NCBI RefSeq assembly: GCF_964340395.1
Contig: NC_135551.1
Coordinates: 1,300,001-1,364,000 of the forward strand
Direction of reading: 5' to 3'
Length of the DNA stretch: 64,000 nucleotides
Origin: Glandiceps talaboti
Lineage: Eukaryota > Hemichordata > Enteropneusta > Spengelidae
The position numbers and the translations under genes are program-made. Below the pieces are notes generated by a model. It ran no database searches and was not told where the DNA came from. It was given only the letters and a program-made list of their open reading frames with translations. Numbering within the stretch: position 1 is the first letter of the stretch; each line of letters opens with the position of its first letter. Below, piece after piece: positions 28,501 to 42,600 of this stretch.

Positions 28501-31285
28501 TCACCATACACAATGTATACTTGCCAATTTGATACTAGTCACCATATAAATTGTCAAGTTGCCAATTTGGTACTAGTCAACTTATAAATTGTCTACTTGT
28601 CAATGTGGTTCTAGTCACCAAATACATTGTCTACTTGCCAATGTGGTACTAGTCAACATATAAATTGTCTACTTCCCAATGTGGTACTAGTCACCATACA
28701 CAATGTATACTTGCCAATTTGGTACTAGTCACCATATAAATTGTCTACTTGCCAATGTGGTACTAGTCACAATATACATTGTCTACTTGCCAATGTGGTA
28801 CTAGTCACCATATACATTGTCTACTTGCCAATGTGGTACTAGTCACCATATAAATTGTCTACTTGCCAATGTGGTACTAGTCACCATATAAATTGTCTAC
28901 TTGCCAATTAGGTACTAGTCACCATACACATTGTCTACTTGCCAATTTGGTACTACTCACCATATACATTGTATACTTGCCAATTTTGTACTAGTCACCA
29001 TATAAATTGTCTACTTGCCAATTTGGTACTAGTCAACATATAAATTGTCTACTTCCCAATGTGGTACTAGTCACCATATACATTGTAAACTTGCTAATTT
29101 GGTACTATTCACCATACACATTGTCTACTTGCGAATTTGGTACTAGTCACCATACACAATGTATACTTGCCAATTTGGTACTAGTCAACATATAAATTGT
29201 CTACTTGCCAATTTGGTACTAGTCAACATATAAATTGTCTACTTGCCAATTTGGTACTAGTCAACTTATAAATTGTCTACTTGCCAATGTGGTACTAGTC
29301 ACCATACACAATGTATACTTGCCAAGTTGGTACTAGTCAACATATAAATTGTCTACTTGCCAATTTGGTACTAGTCAACATATAAATTGTCTACTTGCCA
29401 ATTTGGTACTAGTCAACTTATAAATTGTCTACTTGTCAATATGGTACTAGTCACCAAACACATTGTCTACTTGCCAATGTGGTACTAGTCAACATATAAA
29501 TTGTCTACTTCCCAATGTGGTACTAGTCACCATACACAATGTATACTTGCCAATTTGGTACTAGTCACCATATAAATTGTCTACTAGCCAATTTGGTACT
29601 AGTCAACATATAAATTGTCTACTTCCCAATTTGGCACTAGTCACCATATAAATTGTTTACTTGCCAATTTGGTACTAGTCACTATACACATTTTCTACTT
29701 GCCAATTTGGTACTAGTCAACATATGAATTGTCTACTTCCAAATTTGGTACTAGTCACCATATAAATTGTATACTTGCCAATGTGGTACTAGTCAACATT
29801 AAAATTGTCTACTTGCCAATGTGGTACTAGTCACCATATAAATTGTCTACTTGCCAATGTGGTACTAGTCACAATATACATTGTCTACTTGCCAATGTGG
29901 TACTAGTCACCATATACATTGTCTACTTGCCAATGTGGTACTAGTCACCATATAAATTGTCTACTTGCCAATGTGGTACTAGTCACCATATAAATTGTCT
30001 ACTTGCCAATTAGGTACTAGTCACCATACACATTGTCTACTTGCCAATTTGGTACTACTCACCATATACATTGTATACTTGCCAATTTTGTACTAATCTC
30101 CATATAAATTGTCTACTTGCCAATTTGGTACTAGTCAACATATAAATTGTCTACTTCCCAATGTGGTACTAGTCACCATATACATTGTAAACTTGCTAAT
30201 TTGGTACTATTCACCATACACATTGTCTACTTGCCAATTTGGTACTAGTCACCATACACAATGTATACTTGCCAATTTGGTACTAGTCACCATATAAATT
30301 GTCAACTTGCCAATTTGGTACTAGTCAACTTATAAATTGTCTACTTACCAATTTGGTACTAGTCACCATATACATTGTCTACTTGCCAATGTGGTACTAG
30401 TCACCATATAAATTGTCTACTTACCAATTTGGTACTAGTCAACTTATAAATTGTCTACTTACCAATTTGGTACTAGTCAACTTATAAATTGTCTACTTAC
30501 CAATTTGGTACTAGTCACCATATACATTGTCTACTTGCCAATGTGGTACTAGTCACCATATAAAATGTATACTTGCCAATTTGGTACTAGTCAACTTATA
30601 AATTGTCTACTTGCCAATGTGGTACTAGTCACCATATAAATTGTCTACTTGCCAATTTGGTACTAGTCACCATACACATTTTCTACTTGCCAATGTGGTA
30701 CTAGTCACCATATAAATTGTCAACTTGCCAATTTGGTACTAGTCACCATATAAATTGTATACTTGCCAATGTGGTACTAGTCAACATTAAAATTGTCTAC
30801 TTGCCAATGTGGTACTAGTCACCATATAAATTGTCTACTTGCCAATGTGGTACTAGTCACAATATACATTGTCTACTTGCCAATGTGGTTCTAGTCACCA
30901 TATACATTGTCTACTTGCCAATGTGGTACTAGTCACCATATAAATTGTCTACTTGCCAATGTGGTACTAGTCACCATATAAATTGTCTACTTGCCAATTT
31001 TGTACTAGTCACCATACACATTGTCTACTTGCCAATTTGGTACTACTCACCATATACATTGTATACTTGCCAATTTTGTACTAGTCACCATATAAATTGT
31101 CTACTTGCCAATTTGGTACTAGTCAACATATAAATTGTCTACTTCCCAATGTGGTACTAGTCACCATATACATTGTAAACTTGCTAATTTGGTACTATTC
31201 ACCATACACATTGTCTACTTGCCAATTTGGTACTAGTCACCATACACAATGTATACTTGCCAATTTGATACTAGTCACCATATAA
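25587..31285. repeat. Block duplication of 2736 bp (72 monomers) inside the 38-bp array
   Basis: The order of variant monomers around 26271-28549 is repeated around 29007-31285 with an offset of exactly 2736 bp. For example, the rare variant ACTAATCTCC lies at about 27356 and 30092, and near-identical translated segments begin at 26271/29007, 27373/30109, 28209/30945 and 28361/31097. Boundaries are approximate. Confidence 0.85.
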
Positions 31286-34200
31286 ATTGTCAAGTTGCCA
31301 ATTTGGTACTAGTCAACTTATAAATTGTCTACTTACCAATTTGGTACTAGTCACCATATACATTGTCTACTTGCCAATGTGGTACTAGTCACCATATAAA
31401 TTGTCTACTTACCAATTTGGTACTAGTCAACTTATAAATTGTCTACTTACCAATTTGGTACTAGTCAACTTATAAATTGTCTACTTACCAATTTGGTACT
31501 AGTCACCATATACATTGTCTACTTGCCAATGTGGTACTAGTCACCATATCAAATGTATACTTGCCAATGTGGTACTAGTCAACTTATAAATTGTCTACTT
31601 GCCAATGTGGTACTAGTCACCATATAAATTGTCTACTTGCCAATTTGGTACGAGTCACCATACACATTGTCTACTTGCCAATGTGGTACTAGTCACCATA
31701 TAAATTGTCAACTTGCCAATTTGGTACTAGTCAACTTATAAATTGTCTACTTACCAATTTGGTACGAGTCACCATACACATTGTCTACTTGCCAATGTGG
31801 TTCTAGTCACCATATACATTGTCTACTTGCCAATGTGGTACTAGTCAACATATAAATTGTCTACTTCCCAATTTGGCACTAGTCACCATATAAATTGTTT
31901 ACTTGCCAATTTGGTACTAGTCACTATACACATTTTCTACTTGCCAATTTGGTACTAGTCAACATATGAATTGTCTACTTCCAAATTTGGTACTAGTCAC
32001 CATATAAATTGTATACTTGCCAATGTGGTACTAGTCAACATTAAAATTGTCTACTTGCCAATGTGGTACTAGTCACCATATAAATTGTCTACTTGCCAAT
32101 GTGGTACTAGTCACAATATACATTGTCTACTTGCCAATGTGGTACTAGTCACCATATACATTGTCTACTTGCCAATGTGGTACTAGTCACCATATAAATT
32201 GTCTACTTGCCAATGTGGTACTAGTCACCATATAAATTGTCTACTTGCCAATTAGGTACTAGTCACCATACACATTGTCTACTTGCCAATTTGGTACTAT
32301 TCACCATATACATTGTATACTTGCCAATTTTGTACTAGTCACCATATAAATTGTCTACTTGCCAATTTGGTACTAGTCAACATATACATTGTAAACTTGC
32401 TAATTTGGTACTATTCACCATACACATTGTCTACTTGCCAATTTGGTACTAGTCACCATACACAATGTATACTTGCCAATTTGGTACTAGTCAACATATA
32501 AATTGTCTACTTGCCAATTTGGTACTAGTCAACATATAAATTGTCTACTTGCCAATTTGGTACTAGTCAACTTATAAATTGTCTACTTGTCAATGTGGTA
32601 CTAGTCACCATACACAATGTATACTTGCCAAGTTGGTACTAGTCAACATATAAATTGTCTACTTGCCAATTTGGTACTAGTCAACATATAAATTGTCTAC
32701 TTGCCAATTTGGTACTAGTCACCAAACACATTGTCTACTTGCCAATGTGGTACTAGTCAACATATAAATTGTCTACTTCCCAATTTGGTACTAGTCAACA
32801 TATAAATTGTCTACTTGCCAATTTGGTACTAGTCAACATATAAATTGTCTACTTGCCAATTTGGTACTAGTCACCAAACACATTGTCTACTTGCCAATGT
32901 GGTACTAGTCAACATATAAATTGTCTACTTCCCAATGTGGTACTAGTCACCATACACAATGTCTACTTGCCAATTTGGTACTAGTCAACATATAAATTGT
33001 CTACTTCCCAATGTGGTACTAGTCACCATATACATTGTAAACTTGCTAATGTGGTACTATTCACCATACACATTGTCTACTTGCCAATTTGGTACTAGTC
33101 ACCATACACAATGTATACTTGCCAATTTGGTACTAGTCAACATATAAATTGTCTACTTGCCAATTTGGTACTAGTCAACATATAAATTGTCTACTTGCCA
33201 ATTTGGTACTAGTCAACTTATAAATTGTCTACTTGCCAATGTGGTACTAGTCACCATACACAATGTATACTTGCCAAGTTGGTACTAGTCAACATATAAA
33301 TTGTCTACTTGCCAATTTGGTACTAGTCAACATATAAATTGTCTACTTGCCAATTTGGTACTAGTCAACTTATAAATTGTCTACTTGTCAATGTGGTACT
33401 AGTCACCAAACACATTGTCTACTTGCCAATGTGGTACTAGTCAACATATAAATTGTCTACTTCCCAATGTGGTACTAGTCACCATACACAATGTATACTT
33501 GCCAATTTGGTACTAGTCACCATATAAATTGTCTACTAGCCAATTTGGTACTAGTCAACATATAAATTGTCTACTTCCCAATTTGGCACTAGTCACCATA
33601 TAAATTGTTTACTTGCCAATTTGGTACTAGTCACTATACACATTTTCTACTTGCCAATTTGGTACTAGTCAACATATGAATTGTCTACTTCCAAATTTGG
33701 TACTAGTCACCATATAAATTGTATACTTGCCAATGTGGTACTAGTCAACATTAAAATTGTCTACTTGCCAATGCGGTACTAGTCACCATATAGATTGTCT
33801 ACTTGCCAATGTGGTACTAGTCACAATATACATTGTCTACTTGCCAATGTGGTACTAGTCACCATATACATTGTCTACTTGCCAATGTGGTACTAGTCAC
33901 CATATAAATTGTCTACTTGCCAATGTGGTACTAGTCACCATATAAATTGTCTACTTGCCAATTAGGTACTAGTCACCATACACATTGTCTACTTGCCAAT
34001 TTGGTACTACTCACCATATACATTGTATACTTGCCAATTTTGTACTAGTCACCATATAAATTGTCTACTTGCCAATTTGGTACTAGTCAACATATAAATT
34101 GTCTACTTCCCAATGTGGTACTAGTCACCATATACATTGTAAACTTGCTAATTTGGTACTATTCACCATACACATTGTCTACTTGCCAATTTGGTACTAG

Positions 34201-37200
34201 TCACCATACACAATGTATACTTGCCAATTTGGTACTAGTCACCATATAAATTGTCAACTTGCCAATTTGGTACTAGTCAACTTATAAATTGTCTACTTAC
34301 CAATTTGGTACTAGTCACCATATACATTGTCTACTTGCCAATGTGGTACTAGTCACCACATAAATTGTCTACTTACCAATTTGGTACTAGTCAACTTATA
34401 AATTGTCTACTTACCAATTTGGTACTAGTCAACTTATAAATTGTCTACTTACCAATTTGGTACTAGTCACCATATACATTGTCTACTTGCCAATGTGGTA
34501 CTAGTCACCATATAAAATGTATACTTGCCAATTTGGTACTAGTCAACTTATAAATTGTCTACTTGCAAATGTGGTACTAGTCACCATATAAATTGTCTAC
34601 TTGCCAATTTGGTACTAGTCACCATACACATTGTCTACTTGCCAATGTGGTACTAGTCACCATATAAATTGTCAACTTGCCAATTTGGTACTAGTCAACT
34701 TATAAATTGTCTACTTACCAATTTGGTACTAGTCACCATATACATTGTCTACTTGCGAATTTGGTACTAGTCAACTTATAAATTGTCTACTTGCCAATGT
34801 GGTACTAGTCAACATATAAATTGTCTACTTCCCAATGTGGTACTAGTCAACATACACAATGTATACTTGCCAATTTGGTACTAGTCACCATATAAATTGT
34901 CTACTAGCCAATTTGGTACTAGTCAACATATGAATTGTCTACTTGCCAATGTGGTACTAGTCAACATATGAATTGTCTACTTCCAAATTTGGTACTAGTC
35001 ACCATATAAATTGTCTACTTGCCAATTTGGTACTAGTCACCATACACAATGTATACTTACCAATTTGGTACTAGTCACCATATAAATTGTCAACTTGCCA
35101 ATTTGGTACTAGTCAACTTATAAATTGTCTACTTGCCAATGTGGTACTAGTCACCATATAAATTGTCTACTTGCCAATTTGGTGCCAGTCACCATACACA
35201 TTGTCTACTTGCCAATGTGGTACTATTCACCATATAAATTGTCAACTTGCCAATTTGATACTAGTCAACTTATAAATTGTCTACTTACCAATTTGGTACT
35301 AGTCACCATATACATTGTCTACTTGCGAATTTGGTACTAGTCAACTTATAAATTGTCTACTTGCCAATGTGGTACTAGTCACCATATAAATAGTCTACTT
35401 GCCAATGTAGTACTAGTCACCATATAAATTGTCTACTTGCCAATGTGCTACTAGTCACCATATAAATTGTCAACTTGCCAATTTGGTACTAGTCAACTTA
35501 TAAATTGTCTACTTACCAATTTGGTACTAGTCACCATATACATTGTCTACTTGCGAATTTGGTACTAGTCAACTTATAAATTGTCTACTTGCCAATGTGG
35601 TACTAGTCAACATATAAATTGTCTACTTCCCAATGTGGTACTAGTCACCATACACAATGTATACTTGCCAATTTGGTACTAGTCACCATACAAATTGTCT
35701 ACTAGCCAATTTGGTACTAGTCAACATATAAATTGTCTACTTCCCAATTTGGCACTAGTCACCATATAAATCGTTTACTTGCCAATTTCGTACTAGTCGC
35801 TATACACATTGTCTACTTGCCAATTTGGTACTAGTCAACATATGAATTGTCTACTTCCAAATTTGGTACTAGTCACCATATAAATTGTATACTTGCCAAT
35901 GTGGTACTAGTCACCATATAAATTGTCTACTTGCCAATGTGGTACTAGTCACCATATACATTGTCTACTTGCCAATGTGGTACTAGTCACCATATAAATT
36001 GTCTACTTGCCAATTTGGTACTAGTCAACATATAAATTGTCTACTTCCCAATGTGGTACTCGTCACCATATACATTGTAGACTTCCTAATTTGGTACTAT
36101 TCACCATACACATTGTCTAATTGCCAATTTGGTACTAGTCACCATACACAATGTATACTTACCAATTTGGTACTAGTCAACATATAAATTGTCAACTTGC
36201 CAATTTGGTACTAGTCAACTTATAAATTGTCTACTTGCCAATGTGGTACTAGTCACAATATAAATTGTCTACTTGCCAATTTGGTACCAGTCACCATACA
36301 CATTGTCTACTTGCCAATGTGTTACTATTCACCATATAAATTGTCAACTTGCCAATTTGGTACTAGTCAACTTATAAATTGTCTACTTACCAATTTGGTA
36401 CTAGTCACCATATACATTGTCTACTTGCGAATTTGGTACTAGTCAACTTATAAATTGTCTACTTGGCAATGTGGTACTAGTCACCATATAAATAGTCTAC
36501 TTGCCAATGTAGTACTAGTCACCATATAAATTGTCTACTTGCCAATGTGGTACCAGTCAACATATAAATTGTCTACTTGCCAATGTGGTACTAGTCACCA
36601 TATAAATTGTCTACTTGCCAATGTGGTACTAGTCAATATATAAATTGTCTACTTACCAATTTGGTACTAGTCAGCATATAAATTGTCTAATTGCCAATTT
36701 GGTACTAGTCAACATATAAATTGTCTACGTCCCAATGTGGTACTAGTCACCATATACATTGTCTACTTGCCAATGTGGTACTAGTCACCATATAAATTGT
36801 CTACTTGCCAATGTGGTACTAGTCACCATATAAATTGTCTACTTGCCAATTAGGTACTAGTCACCATACACATTGTCTACTTGCCAATTTGGTACTACTC
36901 ACCATATACATTGTATACTTGCCAATTTTGTACTAGTCACCATATAAATTGTCTACTTGCCAATTTGGTACTAGTCAACATATAAATTGTCTACTTCCCA
37001 ATGTGGTACTAGTCACCATATACATTGTAAACTTGCTAATTTGGTACTATTCACCATACACATTGTCTACTTACCAATTTGGTACTAGTCACCATACACA
37101 ATGTATACTTGCCAATTTGGTACTAGTCAACATATAAATTGTCTACTTGCCAATTTGGTACTAGTCAACATATAAATTGTCTACTTGCCAATTTGGTACT

Positions 37201-39227
37201 AGTCAACTTATAAATTGTCTACTTGCCAATGTGGTACTAGTCACCATACACAATGTATACTTGCCAAGTTGGTACTAGTCAACATATAAATTGTCTACTT
37301 GCCAATTTGGTACTAGTCAACATATAAATTGTCTACTTGCCAATTTGGTACTAGTCAACTTATAAATTGTCTACTTGTCAATGTGGTACTAGTCACCAAA
37401 TACATTGTCTACTTGCCAATGTGGTACTAGTCAACATATAAATTGTCTACTTCCCAATGTGGTACTAGTCACCATACACAATGTATACTTGCCAATTTGG
37501 TACTAGTCACCATATAAATTGTCTACTAGCCAATTTGGTACTAGTCAACATATAAATTGTCTACTTCCCAATTTGGCACTAGTCACCATATAAATTGTTT
37601 ACTTGCCAATTTGGTACTAGTCACTATACACATTTTCTACTTGCCAATTTGGTACTAGTCAACATATGAATTGTCTACTTTCAAATTTGGTACTAGTCAC
37701 CATATAAATTGTATACTTGCCAATGTGGTACTAGTCAACATTAAAATTGTCTACTTGCCAATGTGGTACTAGTCACCATATAAATTGTCTACTTGCCAAT
37801 GTGGTACTAGTCACAATATACATTGTCTACTTGCCAATGTGGTACTAGTCACCATATACATTGTCTACTTGCCAATGTGGTACTAGTCACCATATAAATT
37901 GTCTACTTGCCAATGTGGTACTAGTCACCATATAAATTGTCTACTTGCCAATTAGGTACTAGTCACCATACACATTGTCTACTTGCCAATTTGGTACTAC
38001 TCACCATATACATTGTATACTTGCCAATTTTGTACTAATCTCCATATAAATTGTCTACTTGCCAATTTGGTACTAGTCAACATATAAATTGTCTACTTCC
38101 CAATGTGGTACTAGTCACCATATACATTGTAAACTTGCTAATTTGGTACTATTCACCATACACATTGTATACTTGCCAATTTGGTACTAGTCACCATACA
38201 CAATGTATACTTGCCAATTTGGTACTAGTCACCATATAAATTGTCAACTTGCCAATTTGGTACTAGTCAACTTATAAATTGTCTACATACCAATTTGGTA
38301 CTAGTCACCATATACATTGTCTACTTGCCAATGTGGTACTAGTCACCATATAAAATGTCTACTTACCAATTTGGTACTAGTCAACTTATAAATTGTCTAC
38401 TTACCAATTTGGTACTAGTCAACTTATAAATTGTCTACTTACCAATTTGGTACTAGTCACCATATACATTGTCTACTTGCCAATGTGGTACTAGTCACCA
38501 TATAAAATGTATACTTGCCAATTTGGTACTAGTCAACTTATAAATTGTCTACTTGCCAATGTGGTACTAGTCACCATATAAATTGTCTACTTGCCAATTT
38601 GGTACTAGTCACCATACACATTGTCTACTTGCCAATGTGGTACTAGTCACCATATAAATTGTCAACTTGCCAATTTGGTACTAGTCACCATATAAATGGT
38701 ATACTTGCCAATGTGGTACTAGTCAACATTAAAATTGTCTACTTGCCAATGTGGTACTAGTCACCATATAAATTGTCTACTTGCCAATGTGGTACTAGTC
38801 ACAATATACATTGTCTACTTGCCAATGTGGTTCTAGTCACCATATACATTGTCTACTTGCCAATGTGGTACTAGTCACCATATAAATTGTCTACTTGCCA
38901 ATGTGGTACTAGTCACCATATAAATTGTCTACTTGCCAATTAGGTACTAGTCACCATACACATTGTCTACTTGCCAATTTGGTACTACTCACCATATACA
39001 TTGTATACTTGCCAATTTTGTACTAGTCACCATATAAATTGTCTACTTGCCAATTTGGTACTAGTCAACATATAAATTGTCTACTTCCCAATGTGGTACT
39101 AGTCACCAAAGACATTGTAAACTTGCTAATTTGGTACTATTCACCATACACATTGTCTACTTGCCAATTTGGTACTAGTCACCATACACAATGTATACTT
39201 GCCAATTTGATACTAGTCACCATATAA
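29007..39227. repeat. Further higher-order copies at 3952 and 3990 bp
   Basis: The same variant-monomer string recurs from 29007 at 32959 (3952 bp, 104 monomers) and from there at 36949 (3990 bp, 105 monomers). Likewise 30109, 34061 and 38051 are spaced 3952 and 3990 bp. The marker ACTAATCTCC reappears near 38034, 7942 bp (209 monomers) after its copy at 30092. The blocks differ in length by whole monomers, as expected from in-register unequal exchange. Confidence 0.8.
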
Positions 39228-39659
39228 ATTGTCAAGTTGCCAAGTTGGTACTAGTCAACTTATAAATTGTCTACTTACCAATTTGGTACTAGTCACCATA
39301 TACATTGTCTACTTGCCAATGTGGTACTAGTCACCATATAAATTGTCTACTTACCAATTTGGTACTAGTCAACTTATAAATTGTCTACTTACCAATTTGG
39401 TACTAGTCAACTTATACATTGTCTACTTACCAATTTGGTACTAGTCACCATATACATTGTCTACTTGCCAATGTGGTACTAGTCACCATATAAAATGTAT
39501 ACTTGCCAATTTGGTACTAGTCAACTTATAAATTGTCTACTTGCCAATGTGGTACTAGTCACCATATAAATTGTCTACTTGCCAATTTGGTACGAGTCAC
39601 CATACACATTGTCTACTTGCCAATGTGGTACTAGTCACCATATAAATTGTCAACTTGCC

Positions 39660-42600
39660 TATTTTGTATAGCAATGGAATACAACTCGTCTGTGACACTA
39701 TTTTGTATAGCAATGGAATAAAACTCGTCTATTACACTATTTTGTATAGCAATGGGATACAACTCGTCTATTACACTATTTTGTATAGCAATGGAATACA
39801 ACTCGTCCATTACATTATATTGTATAGCAATCGGATACAACTCATCTATTACACTATTTTGTATAGCAATGGAATACAACTCGTCTATTACACTAATTTG
39901 TATAGCAATGGAATAAAACTCGTCTATTACACTATTTTGTATAGCAATGGGATACAACTCGTCTATTACACTATTTTGTATAGCAATGGGATACAACTCG
40001 TCTATTACACTATTTTGTATAGCAATGGGATACAACTCGTCTATTACACTATTTTGTATAGCAATGGAATACAACTCGTCTATTACACTATTTTGTATAG
40101 CAATGGAATACAACTCGTCTATTACACTATTTTGTATAGCAATGTTATACAACTCGTCTATTACACTATTTTGTATAGCAATGGGATACAACTCGTCTAT
40201 TACACTATTTTGTATAGCAATGGGATACAACTCGTCTATTACACTATTTTGTATAGCAATGGGATACAACTCATCTATTACACTATTTTGTATAGCAATG
40301 GAATACAACTCGTCTATTACACTATTTTGTATAGCAATGGAATACAACTCGTCTATTATACTATTTTGGATAGCAATGGGATACAACTCGTCTATTACAC
40401 TATTTTGTATAGCAATGGAATACAACTCGTCTTTTACACTATTTTGTATAGCAATGGAATACAACTCGTCTATTACACTATTTTGTATAGCAATGGAATA
40501 CAACTCATCTATTACACTATTTTGTACAGCAATGTTATACAACTCGTCTATTACACTATTTTGTATAGCAATGTTATACAACTCGTCTATTACACTAATT
40601 TGTATAGCAATGTTATACAACTCGTCTATTACATTATTTTGTATAGCAATGGGATACAACTCGTCCATTACATTATTTTGTATAGCAATGGAATACAACT
40701 CGTCTATTACACTATTTTGTATAGCAATGGAATACAACTCGTCTATTATACTATTTTGTATAGCAATGGAATACAACTCGTCTATTACACTATTTTGTAT
40801 AGCAATGGAATACAACTCGTCTATTACACTATTTTGTATAGCAATGGAATACAACTCGTCTATTACATTATTTTGTATAGCAATGGAATACAACTCGTCT
40901 ATTACACTATTTTGTATAGCAATGGAATACAACTCGTCTATTACATTATTTTGTATAGCAATGGGATACAACTCGTCTATTACACTATTTTGTATAGCAA
41001 TGGAATACAACTCGTCTATTACATTATATTGTATAGCAATCGGATACAACTCATCTATTACACTATTTTGTATAGCAATGGAATACAACTCGTCTATTAC
41101 ACTATTTTGTATAGCAATGGAATACAACTCGTCTATTACACTATTTTGTATAGCAATGTTATACAACTCGTCTATTACACTATTTTGTATAGCAATGGAA
41201 TACAACTCGTCTATTACACTATTTTGTATAGCAATGGAATACAACTCGTCTATTACACTATTTTGTATAGCAATGTTATACAACTCGTCTATTACACTAT
41301 TTTGTATAGCAATGTTATACAACTCGTCTATTACACTAATTTGTATAGCAATGTTATACAACTCGTCTATTACACTATTTTGTATAGCAATGGGATACAA
41401 CTCGTCCATTACATTATTTTGTATAGCAATGGAATACAACTCGTCTATGACATTATTTTGTATAGCAATGGAATAAAACTCGTCTATTACACTATTTTGT
41501 ATAGCAATGGAATACAACTCGTCTATTACACTATTTTGTAAAGCAATGGAATACAACTCGTCTATTACACTATTTTGTATAGCAATGGAATACAACTCGT
41601 CTATTACACTATTTTGTATAGCAATGGAATACAACTCGTCTATTACACTATTTTGTATAGCAATGGAATACAACTCGTCTATTACACTATTTTGTATAGC
41701 AATGGAATACAACTCGTCTATTACACTATTTTGTATAGCAATGGAATAAAACTCGTCTATTACACTATTTTGTATAGCAATGGAATACAACTCGTCTATT
41801 ACACTAATTTGTATAGCAATGTTATACAACTCGTCTATTACACTATTTTGTATAGCAATGGAATACAACTCGTCCATTACATTATTTTGTATAGCAATGG
41901 AATACAACTCGTCTATTATACTATTTTGTATAGCAATGTTATACAACTCGTCTATTACACTATTTTGTATAGCAATGTTATACAACTCGTCTACTACACT
42001 ATTTTGTATAGCAATGGAATACAACTCGTCTATTACATTATTTTGTATAGCAATGGAATACAACTCGTCTACTACACTATTTTGTATAGCAATGGGATAC
42101 AGCTCGTCTATTACATTATTTTGTATAGCAATGGAATACAACTCGTCTATTACACTATTTTGTATAGCAATGGGATACAGCTCGTCTATTACATTATTTT
42201 GTATAGCAATGGAATACAACTCGTCTATTACACTAATTTGTATAGCAATGGAATACAACTCGTCTATTACATTATTTTGTATAGCAATGGAATACAACTC
42301 GTCTATTACATTATTTTGTATAGCAATGGAATACAACTCGTCTATTACACTATTTTGTATAGCAATGGAATACAACTCGTCTATTACACTATTTTGTATA
42401 GCAATGGGATACAACTCGTCTATTACACTATTTTGTATAGCAATGGAATACAACTCGTCTATTACACTAATTTGTATAGCAATGGAATACAACTCGTCTA
42501 TTACACTAATTTGTATAGCAATGGAATACAACTCGTCTATTACACTATTTTGTATAGCAATGGAATACAACTCGTCTATTACACTATTTTGTAAAGCAAT

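Larger units (their letters stand above)
17571..39658. repeat. 38-bp satellite array, about 580 copies over 22 kb
   Basis: The monomer is 38 bp with the landmarks TTGTCTACTTGCCAATTTGG, TACTAGTCACC and ATATAAA. Variants cluster at a few sites: TTTGG or TGTGG; CACCATATA, CAACATATA or CAACTTATA; AAATTG or ACATTG; TTGTCT or TTGTAT. Marker variants up to 20 kb apart are separated by exact multiples of 38, so indels are almost absent; one register break is an AT-rich insertion of about 8 bp near 17945. The many 62-codon open frames arise where TATACA replaces the TAA-bearing TATAAA and are not genes. Each monomer carries a CCAAT and an ACTAGT core. A heterochromatic satellite is the likely nature; a centromeric role is unproven. 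Confidence 0.98.

Noticed and set aside
18861-39227. More than twenty near-identical 62-72 residue open frames on the + strand
   Set aside because: They arise wherever TATACA replaces stop-bearing TATAAA in the 38-bp satellite, and they move with the block duplications; they have no independent coding signal.
17571-39658. Resemblance of a 38-bp repeat series to a CRISPR array
   Set aside because: Units are head to tail without unique spacers, there are hundreds of diverged copies, and no cas-like gene is present.
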